8,624 bases of DNA. Source: Ardenticatenales bacterium (lineage in GTDB: Bacteria > Chloroflexota > Anaerolineae > Promineifilales > UBA4811). Below the pieces are notes generated by a model that saw only the letters and a program-made list of their open reading frames with translations, did no database searches and was not told the DNA's origin. The translations under genes and the position numbers were made by a program. Shown here in pieces: positions 1 to 5,465 of this stretch. Each line of letters starts with the position of its first letter. Within the stretch, counting starts at the first letter, position 1. Location: the NCBI GenBank assembly GCA_030667645.1, contig DAOUVM010000079.1, positions 1 to 8,624 of the forward strand. Direction: 5' to 3'.

Positions 1-119
1 ACCCCGCCCATGACCCCACCAATCTGGTGCAGGTGCGTTTATTCAATGACCGTTCCCGGCCGGGCGTAGCCGCGCTGGATGATAGAGTTTCCGTGATTAG
101 AGACTACCTGGTCACCTGA
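1..119 (+). CDS. C-terminal end of an unrecognised protein (5' end outside window)
   Basis: An open frame enters from the left edge (first full codon at 3) and stops at TGA 117-119, giving 38 visible residues ending in VSVIRDYLVT. I do not recognise the family. The tail looks soluble, has no membrane segment, and mixes charged and aliphatic residues as an ordinary folded C-terminus would. It is judged real because a strong hairpin terminator starts about ten bases after the stop and no competing gene covers the stretch. Function cannot be inferred without the missing N-terminal part. Confidence 0.55.
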   Translation, partial: PAHDPTNLVQVRLFNDRSRPGVAALDDRVSVIRDYLVT

Positions 120-128
120 CCAGTCTCC

Positions 129-166
129 AAACTCCCCGGTCGGCCGATGCGCCGGGGAGTTTTCTG
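129..166 (+). terminator. Rho-independent terminator after the left-edge gene
   Basis: A perfect 11-bp inverted repeat (AAACTCCCCGG at 129-139, CCGGGGAGTTT at 152-162) encloses a 12-nt loop. It is followed by TCTGTATT, and the stem's 3' side itself ends in TTT. It lies just after the stop at 119. The A-rich 5' flank means it could also work in the other direction. This is the clearest terminator in the window. Confidence 0.85.
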
Positions 167-171
167 TATTA

Positions 172-196
172 CTCTGCTAGTACGAATCGAGCAGAG
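172..196 (+). repeat. Short inverted repeat upstream of the glycine-zipper gene
   Basis: CTCTGCT (172-178) and AGCAGAG (190-196) form a 7-bp perfect inverted repeat with an 11-nt spacer, between the terminator and the ribosome-binding site of the next gene. It has no T-tract, so a terminator is unlikely. It could be an operator or a 5'-UTR hairpin of the small membrane-protein operon. A 7-bp palindrome can also arise by chance. Confidence 0.3.
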
Positions 197-226
197 ATAC
201 ATCAGCAAACAGAAAGGAGCATAAGA

Positions 227-427
227 ATGGCACAAAATTCGAGCAAGAAGGAATACTCTCGCAAGACCGCGTATTACGCGGGGGCAGGGCTGGCCATCGG
301 GGCCGGCCTCGGCATGGCCTTTGGCCAAATGCGGTTCGAGAACCTGGCGTTGGGTTCCGCTATCGGCATCGGTGCTGCAGTGGGCCTGGTGCTGGGCGCG
401 GCGATAGATGCGCATGAAAGGAGATAA
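227..427 (+). CDS. Small double glycine-zipper membrane protein (66 aa)
   Basis: The start ATG at 227 is set by AAGGAG at 214-219 with a 7-nt spacer. Residues 1-15 are polar and basic (KKEYSRK), followed by two hydrophobic helices, about 17-34 and 39-60, joined by a short turn (QMRFEN), and a charged tail DAHERR. Glycines fall every fourth residue: G21, G25, G29 and G33 in helix 1; G43/G47 and G49/G53/G57 in helix 2. This is the glycine-zipper pattern that lets membrane helices pack closely, so a helical hairpin that oligomerises is likely. The positive N-terminus suggests both ends are cytoplasmic. It sits 4 nt before the start of the next membrane gene, so the two are surely cotranscribed. 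No function is assigned; small membrane scaffold or stress-associated proteins look like this. Confidence 0.85.
   Translation: MAQNSSKKEYSRKTAYYAGAGLAIGAGLGMAFGQMRFENLALGSAIGIGAAVGLVLGAAIDAHERR
417..423 (+). promoter_or_regulatory. Ribosome-binding site deciding the start of the four-helix protein
   Basis: AAAGGAG lies inside the last codons of the glycine-zipper gene, 8 nt before ATG 432. An in-frame ATG at 408 lies upstream of this site and lacks one of its own, so 432 is the better start. Confidence 0.8.
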
Positions 428-431
428 GGTT

Positions 432-821
432 ATGGAATCGCGAAAACAACCATTGTTAGGAGTTGTGTTGATATCAGGTTCCTACTGTGTGGGCGTGGCA
501 ACTTTGATTGTTGCGATGTTCTTGAATCACGAGCAAGTTGGCGCCCTGATTGCCAACGTGCATGGCGTGCCTGCTCTGGCAGGATTTCCGATCCTGATCC
601 TGACCTGTATGGTTGGCGCCCTGGTTGCGATTGGGCTCTACAGGATGACCTCGTGGGGCTACTGGCTCACCCTGGTTTACGCCTGCTACCTTCTGATCGT
701 CCCTCCCCTTCTCGTAGGAAAGGATGCCTCGCTCTTCACCAATCTCACCTGGCCCTTGACTATGGTGATCTATCTCGTTCTCAGGAGAAAAAAGTACTTT
801 GGCACCCAACAGCGCAATTAA
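432..821 (+). CDS. Four-helix integral membrane protein, unknown function (129 aa)
   Basis: Start ATG 432 is chosen for its strong Shine-Dalgarno site; starting at 408 would add eight residues and overlap the upstream gene. Four membrane helices are visible at roughly residues 8-30, 46-70, 75-95 and 101-117, leaving a short basic cytoplasmic tail (RRKKYFG). Helix 2 ends in GLYRMTSWGYW, a Trp/Tyr-rich interfacial turn before helix 3. No catalytic or transport motif is seen. The start lies only 4 nt after the stop of the glycine-zipper gene, which indicates translational coupling and suggests the two proteins act in the same membrane process. I do not recognise a named family. Confidence 0.85.
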   Translation: MESRKQPLLGVVLISGSYCVGVATLIVAMFLNHEQVGALIANVHGVPALAGFPILILTCMVGALVAIGLYRMTSWGYWLTLVYACYLLIVPPLLVGKDASLFTNLTWPLTMVIYLVLRRKKYFGTQQRN

Positions 822-835
822 AAAGCGCCGCACCG

Positions 836-865
836 GCGGGGATGGAGCGCCAGCCGAATCCCCGC
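836..865 (+). terminator. Hairpin after the membrane-protein pair, possible weak terminator
   Basis: GCGGGGAT (836-843) and ATCCCCGC (858-865) form a perfect 8-bp stem with a 14-nt loop, beginning 15 nt after the stop at 821. It lacks a U-tract, so at most it is an inefficient terminator or a 3'-end stabilising structure. It separates the small membrane operon from the methyltransferase. Confidence 0.4.
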
Positions 866-965
866 TAGTGAGCTGGGTCGCCAAATGCGCAACGGCGACA
901 CGAGACAGGCTCTGACGAATGATCACCCATGTTAGCCCGCATGACTTGCCAGAAGGATAACCGAT

Positions 966-1463
966 ATGAAGCTACTCATAGTACGCTTTCTGTACTGGCT
1001 CAAGGGCCTATCCGAGGACCCGGTTGATTTGTTCAAGGCACTGGCCGTGAAAGAGGCCGACAGAATCCTGGAGATAGGTTGCGCAACTGGCTATCACACC
1101 ATGCCGCTCGCCGCGACAGCGTCAAACGGCATGGTGTATGCGGTTGATATCTGGGAGGAAGGTCTTGCACACCTCAAACGTACCGCTCGATTGGCCAAGA
1201 ACATCGAGATCATCTGCCAATGTGCTCAAGCTGTCGATCTTTCCAATTCGTCATTGGACAAGATAGTATGCATGGACACATTGCATGACATCCCTGATCC
1301 AGAGCTGGCGGTAAAGAGGTGGGTGGCATTTCTCAAGAGAGGGGGAGGGCTACTATATCGAGATGCAGTCATACCTGCCGAGAGAATACCAGCGTATTCA
1401 GATGGAAAGCTGCTTCCCATGGGGACAACCGAGGGAGTCCACATTTTCACCCGTCAGCAATAG
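966..1463 (+). CDS. Class I SAM-dependent methyltransferase (UbiE-like fold, 165 aa)
   Basis: The ATG at 966 is preceded by AGAAGGA at 951-957. Motif I, the SAM-binding glycine loop, is ILEIGCATGYHT (34-45). The acidic residue ending strand beta-2 is D61 in VYAVDIW. The beta-4 segment is KIVCMDTLHDIPD (99-111), and the next helix and strand run through LKRGGGLLYRDAV (123-135). These are the order and spacing of Rossmann-fold methyltransferases of the UbiE/Methyltransf_11 type. At 165 aa it is shorter than ubiquinone or arsenite methyltransferases (commonly 230 or more) and has little beyond the core fold. Its end (TTEGVHIFTRQQ) reads like a natural final strand, and I see no continuation in another frame. 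The substrate cannot be told. It stands alone, with gaps of 144 and 239 bp on either side. Confidence 0.85.
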   Translation: MKLLIVRFLYWLKGLSEDPVDLFKALAVKEADRILEIGCATGYHTMPLAATASNGMVYAVDIWEEGLAHLKRTARLAKNIEIICQCAQAVDLSNSSLDKIVCMDTLHDIPDPELAVKRWVAFLKRGGGLLYRDAVIPAERIPAYSDGKLLPMGTTEGVHIFTRQQ

Positions 1464-1612
1464 ATGCACCGGACGCTACGGCATTGGCGACACGCGATCT
1501 GCCGCTCGCGGGACGCCTGGGCGTGCACGATAGACCCAACGATGCCCCAGTAGTAGCTGCGCCGGAGGCCTGCATAGCCAGAGTCGGCCATATAGGGTAC
1601 ACTGACGGCATC

Positions 1613-1664
1613 CATCGGTCAAGGGGACCGATGCTATTCTCGCCTGACGCCCGAGAAGATGCAT
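1613..1664 (+). promoter_or_regulatory. Two adjacent hairpins in the dehydratase leader
   Basis: Within the 239-bp gap before the dehydratase, CATCGGTC (1613-1620) pairs perfectly with GACCGATG (1626-1633) across a 5-nt loop. A second structure follows: ATGC (1631-1634) with GCAT (1661-1664) as outer stem and TTCTCG (1637-1642) with CGAGAA (1652-1657) as inner stem. The two share bases 1631-1633, so they compete slightly. No U-run follows either. A role as 5'-leader regulatory RNA or operator is possible, and I recognise no known riboswitch or T-box core. The rest of the gap (1464-1612 and 1665-1690) shows no convincing gene. Confidence 0.35.
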
Positions 1665-1693
1665 AGACCTGCAACGCTCGCCGGCGTCCAATC

Positions 1694-1698
1694 AGGAG
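1694..1698 (+). promoter_or_regulatory. Ribosome-binding site of the dehydratase, two possible starts
   Basis: AGGAG lies 4 nt before ATG 1703 and 7 nt before the adjacent ATG 1706. Spacing favours 1706, which would remove one methionine. The longer form is annotated because both are compatible with initiation. Confidence 0.6.
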
Positions 1699-1702
1699 CT
1701 AG

Positions 1703-2707
1703 ATGATGGACTCTTTGCCCCACGTGACACTCCAGGACGTATACCGGGCCCGGAAGCGAATTGCAGCCATTGCCAGACGAACCCTATTGATCGAAAGCCA
1801 GCTACTGACCGATCGAGCCCGGCCGGCTGGCCCGACCGACGTTCATATCAAGCTGGAGAACTTGCAGGCCACCGGATCGTTCAAGCTTCGGGGAGCGGCC
1901 AACAAACTACTCGGTCTGACGGCCGACGAAAAGGAGCGTGGGGTCATTACCATTTCGACCGGCAACCACGGGCGCGCGGTCTCTTATGCCGCGCGGCGCC
2001 TCGGAATCCACGCGGTCATCTGCCTGTCAGAGGGAGTCACCCAGAGCAAGCTGGCCGCCATCAAACGACTGGGCGCTGAAGTAGTGGTACACGGCGCGAC
2101 CTATGATCAGGCCGAGGAACAGGCACTCCGCTTGCAGCAAGAGCGGGGACTGACCATGATCGAGCCCTTTGATGATCCCGACATCATTGCTGGTCAGGGG
2201 ACGATTGGATTGGAATTATTGGAAGAACTGCCCGACATTGACACGGCCGTGGTGCCGCTTTCCGGTGGGGGGCTCATCTCCGGCATTGCCCTCGCCCTGA
2301 AATCAGTTAATCCCGCGATTCGCGTTATTGGTGTCTCTATGGACCGCGCTCCGGTCATGTATCACAGCCTCCTGGCCGGCGCCCCCATCCAGATGGAAGA
2401 GGAAGAAACCATCGCCGACGCACTGGTGGGAGGCATCGGTTCGGCCAACAAGTACACCTTCCGCATGGTTCAGCACTACGTGGACGAGACTGTTCTGGTT
2501 TCCGAAGAGGAAATCGCGGCCGGAATGGCCTTTGCCTTGGAGGAACATCACCAGGTGATAGAAGGCGGCGCTGCGGTCGGGATCGCCGCTCTGCTCCACC
2601 AGAAATTGAGCCAGGTGGGGAATCACGTTGCCGTGATCGTGAGCGGGGGTAATGTGGCCACGGAGCGGCTGCTGGAAACAGCCGGATGGGCTAGGATACC
2701 TGGTTGA
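1703..2707 (+). CDS. eutB-like: PLP-dependent threonine/serine dehydratase, EutB-like
   Basis: A fold-type II PLP enzyme of 334 aa. K61 in GSFKLRG (58-64) is the Schiff-base lysine. STGNHG (85-90) is the substrate/cofactor loop, SGGGL (187-191) binds the PLP phosphate, and SGGN (314-317) contacts the pyridine ring. It has the catalytic domain only: the C-terminal ACT domain of biosynthetic IlvA is missing, as in catabolic TdcB and serine-racemase-like enzymes. From memory, stretches such as FDDPDIIAGQGTIGLE and IGVSMDRAPVM match the hydroxyectoine-utilisation dehydratase EutB better than TdcB, but no other ectoine gene is in view. The expected reaction is deamination of a beta-hydroxy amino acid to a 2-oxoacid and ammonia. 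Alternatives are threonine ammonia-lyase, serine racemase or 3-hydroxyaspartate dehydratase; the family is sure, the substrate is not. It probably has its own transcript start in the 239-bp leader. Confidence 0.9.
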   Translation: MMDSLPHVTLQDVYRARKRIAAIARRTLLIESQLLTDRARPAGPTDVHIKLENLQATGSFKLRGAANKLLGLTADEKERGVITISTGNHGRAVSYAARRLGIHAVICLSEGVTQSKLAAIKRLGAEVVVHGATYDQAEEQALRLQQERGLTMIEPFDDPDIIAGQGTIGLELLEELPDIDTAVVPLSGGGLISGIALALKSVNPAIRVIGVSMDRAPVMYHSLLAGAPIQMEEEETIADALVGGIGSANKYTFRMVQHYVDETVLVSEEEIAAGMAFALEEHHQVIEGGAAVGIAALLHQKLSQVGNHVAVIVSGGNVATERLLETAGWARIPG

Positions 2708-2722
2708 GAATCCATTCGGGGC

Positions 2723-2754
2723 CGCGCCTCGGCTGGAATTCCGGCGCGTTCTGT
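2723..2754 (+). terminator. Weak hairpin terminator candidate after the dehydratase
   Basis: CGCGCC (2723-2728) and GGCGCG (2743-2748) form a perfect 6-bp G+C stem with a 14-nt loop, 16 nt after the dehydratase stop, followed by TTCTGT. The stem is short and the T-tract broken, so it may only partly separate the dehydratase from the aldolase operon. Confidence 0.35.
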
Positions 2755-2818
2755 GGTACAACTGGCCCTGCCTTGACGGCACTCAAGATTATCAGATCGA
2801 CCAACTCGGGAGACGAAC

Positions 2819-3769
2819 ATGATTGTGTCAACCGGAAGCCTGTTTGAGATCGCCTACGGCCGGTTCGCAGTCGGGGCATACAACATCAACAACATGGAGC
2901 AGGCCCTGGGACTGTTCCAAGGCAATCTACAGTCCGAGGCCCCCTTTGTCGTCCAGATCTCTCGCGGGGCGCGCGATTATGCCAACGTCAAAATGATAGA
3001 GGCAATTATCCGAGCGGCCGAGGAGATCCACCCGGAAGCCATCTTTGCCGTCCATCTGGACCATGGAGACGAGGAGACCGCCCATGATTGCATCGACTCT
3101 GGCTTTTACAACTCGGTGATGATTGACGCCTCGCACCATCCGTTCGAGGAAAACATCACCATCACCGGGCGGGTGGTGGATCGCGCCCATGCCAAGGGGA
3201 TCAGCGTCGAGGCCGAGCTGGGCATGCTGGGCGGTGTGGAAGAGGATATCAAGGTAGACGAAAAACACGCCATGCTCACCGACCCGGACGAGGCGGCCGA
3301 GTTCGTCCAGCGTACGAACTGCGACAGCCTTGCTGTCGCCATCGGCACCAGCCACGGCGCCTACAAGTTCAGCGGCCGCAAAGGGCTCCACTTTGAACGG
3401 CTGGCAGAGATCCAGCGGCGGCTCCCCGGCTATCCGCTGGTCATGCACGGCTCGTCCTCTGTCCCGCGGGAAGAGGTGGAGCGGATCAATGCCGCCGGCG
3501 GCGCCATCCCGTCCTCCGCCCGTGGAGTCAACGAAGACGAGTTCGCGAAAGCGGTTCCCCTGGGTGTAACCAAGGTTAACATCGACACTGACGGCCGGTT
3601 GGTCTGGACCCGTGTTCACCGCGAGTTCTTTCGTGACCACCCGGAAAAGTTCGATTTCCGCGGCCCGGGCAAGGAATACGTGGCCGAGTATGCTCGGTTC
3701 ATCGCCCACAAGAACGCCAAGCTGGGCAGCGCCGGCCGGTTGGACGAGGTCCAGGCTGCGCTGAACTAG
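2819..3769 (+). CDS. fba: Class II fructose-bisphosphate aldolase
   Basis: A zinc-dependent aldolase of 316 aa that reversibly splits fructose 1,6-bisphosphate into dihydroxyacetone phosphate and glyceraldehyde 3-phosphate in the cytosol. The class II hallmarks are in order: HLDHG (79-83) with catalytic D81 and zinc ligand H82; EAELGMLGG (131-139) with a metal-site glutamate; GTSHGAYK (176-183) with zinc ligand H179; HGSSS (210-214) with zinc ligand H210 and a phosphate-binding loop; and KVNIDTDGRL (252-261). Length fits the class IIB type. The start ATG 2819 has GGGAGA at 2808-2813. Tagatose-bisphosphate aldolases (GatY/KbaY) share the fold, but the neighbouring rpiA and rpe make the central-carbon role more likely. 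It is the first gene of the run that continues 33 nt later with rpiA. Confidence 0.93.
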   Translation: MIVSTGSLFEIAYGRFAVGAYNINNMEQALGLFQGNLQSEAPFVVQISRGARDYANVKMIEAIIRAAEEIHPEAIFAVHLDHGDEETAHDCIDSGFYNSVMIDASHHPFEENITITGRVVDRAHAKGISVEAELGMLGGVEEDIKVDEKHAMLTDPDEAAEFVQRTNCDSLAVAIGTSHGAYKFSGRKGLHFERLAEIQRRLPGYPLVMHGSSSVPREEVERINAAGGAIPSSARGVNEDEFAKAVPLGVTKVNIDTDGRLVWTRVHREFFRDHPEKFDFRGPGKEYVAEYARFIAHKNAKLGSAGRLDEVQAALN

Positions 3770-3802
3770 GATCATCCCCCGGCGCGTTGAACCCGGCGAA
3801 TC

Positions 3803-4516
3803 ATGAACCTGAAACAGCAGGCGGCCGCCCGAACCCTGGACTATGTGCGCAGCGGCATGACCTTGGGGCTGGGCACCGGTTCCACTACTGCCCACCTTGT
3901 TGACATGCTGGGGGAGCGGCTGCACACGGGAGAACTGCAAGATATCCGAGCCGTACCCACCTCTGAGAGGACGGCCGCCCAGGCCCGCACGCTATCCATC
4001 CCACTCACTACGCTGGCAGAACTTGGACGCCACCGGGGCGCCGCGCTGCTGGACCTGGCGGTGGATGGCGCGGACCGGGTCGACCCCGACCTCAATCTCA
4101 TCAAGGGGCTGGGACGCGCCCTGCTGCGCGAAAAGATCGTCGCGGTACACGCGGATCGTTTCCTGATCATCGTGGACGAGTCCAAGATGACACCGCGACT
4201 GGGAGATAATTGCCCCGTGCCAGTAGAGATCGTGCCATTCGAAGCAGAGGCTCACGTGCGTTGGCTCGGTACGTTGGGTTGTCACGCCGAGCTGTGGTTG
4301 GAGAAAGACAACTCGCCGGTCGTCACCGACGATGAAAACTATTTGGCTCGCTGTTGGTTCCCTGACGGAATCGCTGATCCCGTCGCTCTGGCCCGCACGC
4401 TCGCCGGCCGGCCGGGCATCGTCGAGCACGGGCTCTTTCTGGGGATGGCAGATGCAGTGATTGTGGCCGGTTCGGAAGGGATCCGGATCCTCCAGGCGAG
4501 CGAGGCCGGCAGATGA
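3803..4516 (+). CDS. rpiA: Ribose-5-phosphate isomerase A
   Basis: Interconverts ribose 5-phosphate and ribulose 5-phosphate in the non-oxidative pentose phosphate pathway. The 237-aa length is normal for the family. GLGTGSTT (22-29) is the N-terminal substrate loop. The catalytic set aligns with E. coli RpiA at a constant offset of seven: D88, D91, K101 and E110 for D81, D84, K94 and E103. Two local departures are seen: the usual DGADE reads DGADR (88-92), and the glycine loop after K101 reads KGLGRALLRE instead of the common KGGGAALTRE. ATG 3803 is the only start, since an in-frame TGA lies at 3788-3790; its upstream region has only a poor Shine-Dalgarno match, suggesting translation coupled to the aldolase 33 nt upstream. 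Confidence 0.93.
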   Translation: MNLKQQAAARTLDYVRSGMTLGLGTGSTTAHLVDMLGERLHTGELQDIRAVPTSERTAAQARTLSIPLTTLAELGRHRGAALLDLAVDGADRVDPDLNLIKGLGRALLREKIVAVHADRFLIIVDESKMTPRLGDNCPVPVEIVPFEAEAHVRWLGTLGCHAELWLEKDNSPVVTDDENYLARCWFPDGIADPVALARTLAGRPGIVEHGLFLGMADAVIVAGSEGIRILQASEAGR

Positions 4517-4584
4517 AAGCTATCGAGGTTCTTCCGCCGTTTTTCTCAGGTTCTCGGCCGCCGTCATTGGAGCAGAGATCATGA
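4513..4584 (+). CDS. Possible 23-codon coupling ORF between rpiA and rpe
   Basis: ATG 4513 overlaps the rpiA stop as ATGA (4513-4516). The frame runs 23 codons and ends at TGA 4582-4584, which overlaps the rpe start as ATGA (4581-4584). GAGG at 4502-4505 lies 7 nt before its ATG. The peptide (MKAIEVLPPFF... ending SLEQRS) has no membrane segment or recognised motif. It fills the 64-nt gap exactly, and translating it would bring ribosomes to the rpe start. The arrangement is directly visible; that it is translated is inference, and coincidence is possible. Confidence 0.3.
   Translation: MKAIEVLPPFFSGSRPPSLEQRS
4569..4572 (+). promoter_or_regulatory. Ribosome-binding site deciding the rpe start
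   Basis: GGAG lies 8 nt before ATG 4581. The open frame extends upstream to an ATG at 4461, but those 40 residues would overlap rpiA and do not resemble an epimerase N-terminus, so 4581 is the start. Confidence 0.75.
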
Positions 4585-5240
4585 CAGTTAGGATCGCACC
4601 CTCAGTTCTCTCGGCCGACTTTGCGCGCCTTGGCGAGCAGGTCCAGGAAGCGCAAGCCGGCGGGGCCGACTGGATACATGTGGACGTGATGGACGGCCAC
4701 TTTGTGCCCAATCTCACCATCGGACCCCTGGTCGTCCGGGCCCTACGGCCGCTCACAACCCTGCCGCTGGACGTTCATCTCATGATCGAACGGCCAGAGC
4801 TGCTCATCCATGACTTTGTCCAGGCCGGGGCGAACCGGATCACGGTTCACGTGGAGACCTGCCCCCACCTGCACCGCACGATTCAGCAAATCAGGGAACT
4901 GGGCGCCAGGCCGGGTGTCACCCTCAACCCCGCAACCCCGCTCAGTGCACTGGAGGAAATTCTGCCGCAGGTCGACCTGGTGCTGATCATGTCGGTCAAC
5001 CCGGGCTTTGGGGGGCAGTCCTACCTCCCCAGCAGCACTGCCCGGATCGCCCGCCTGCGCCGGATGCTGGACGAGCGGGGCTTGGCCGGCGTCGAACTGG
5101 AGGTGGATGGGGGCATCACTCCGGACAATGCGGCTGAGGTAACGGCGGCCGGGGCAACCGTACTGGTGGCCGGTTCGGCCATATACAACCAGCAAGCCAC
5201 CGTCGCCGCCAACATCGCCGCGCTGCGGCGACAGGCTTAG
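4581..5240 (+). CDS. rpe: Ribulose-phosphate 3-epimerase
   Basis: Interconverts ribulose 5-phosphate and xylulose 5-phosphate. The 219-aa protein begins with the typical IAPSVLSADF (5-14). The TIM-barrel metal site is complete: H33 and D35 in WIHVDVMDGHFVPN (31-44), H66 in DVHLM, and D176 in EVDGGI (174-179); D35 and D176 are the acid/base pair. MSVNPGFGGQ (137-146) is the flexible active-site loop, and GGI plus VAGSAIY (196-202) hold the phosphate. All expected residues are present. It follows rpiA by 64 nt on the same strand and completes an fba-rpiA-rpe set. No convincing terminator follows; GGCC/CGCA inverted repeats just after the stop are too short. Confidence 0.95.
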   Translation: MTVRIAPSVLSADFARLGEQVQEAQAGGADWIHVDVMDGHFVPNLTIGPLVVRALRPLTTLPLDVHLMIERPELLIHDFVQAGANRITVHVETCPHLHRTIQQIRELGARPGVTLNPATPLSALEEILPQVDLVLIMSVNPGFGGQSYLPSSTARIARLRRMLDERGLAGVELEVDGGITPDNAAEVTAAGATVLVAGSAIYNQQATVAANIAALRRQA

Positions 5241-5465
5241 AACGGCCAAGAACCCGCGCATTCAGTGCGGCCGGCTTGCTGGGCTCGCAGTGAAACACCG
5301 ACTCTGCCTCCAGCGGGCGCGCCAAAGACAGGCGAGTCACATGGGGCGCAGGGGACGACCGGCGTCTGGAGCATCTTGGATCTCTGACCCACTGCCCTTG
5401 GTCAGGACCGTCAGGCAGCCCAACAGATGTGGCGTGAGGCGCGATAATCTAGTGTTCGCCCCGCC

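Noticed and set aside
1447..1691. Minus-strand open frames of 71-75 codons opposite the gap before the dehydratase
   Set aside because: Low-complexity Ala/Ser/Arg-rich translations, no ribosome site seen, and overlapping frames on both strands, as expected for G+C-rich non-coding DNA.
2757..2762. TACAAC as a -10 element before the aldolase, and TTGACG at 2773-2778 as a -35
   Set aside because: Neither has a partner at proper spacing: the hexamer 17 nt before TACAAC matches the -35 consensus at only three positions, and ATCGAC lies 17 nt after TTGACG.
2927..3940. 337-codon minus-strand frame opposite the aldolase gene
   Set aside because: It is the antisense shadow of fba and the start of rpiA; the plus-strand protein has complete class II aldolase motifs, while the antisense translation has no recognisable domain.
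4461..4580. 40-residue N-terminal extension of Rpe
   Set aside because: It overlaps the rpiA coding region, is not epimerase-like, and a good ribosome site precedes ATG 4581.
5384..5405. CTGACC/GGTCAG hairpin between the convergent gene blocks as a terminator
   Set aside because: Only a 6-bp stem with a 10-nt loop, no T-tract in either direction, and far from both stops. The 225-bp gap otherwise shows no gene.
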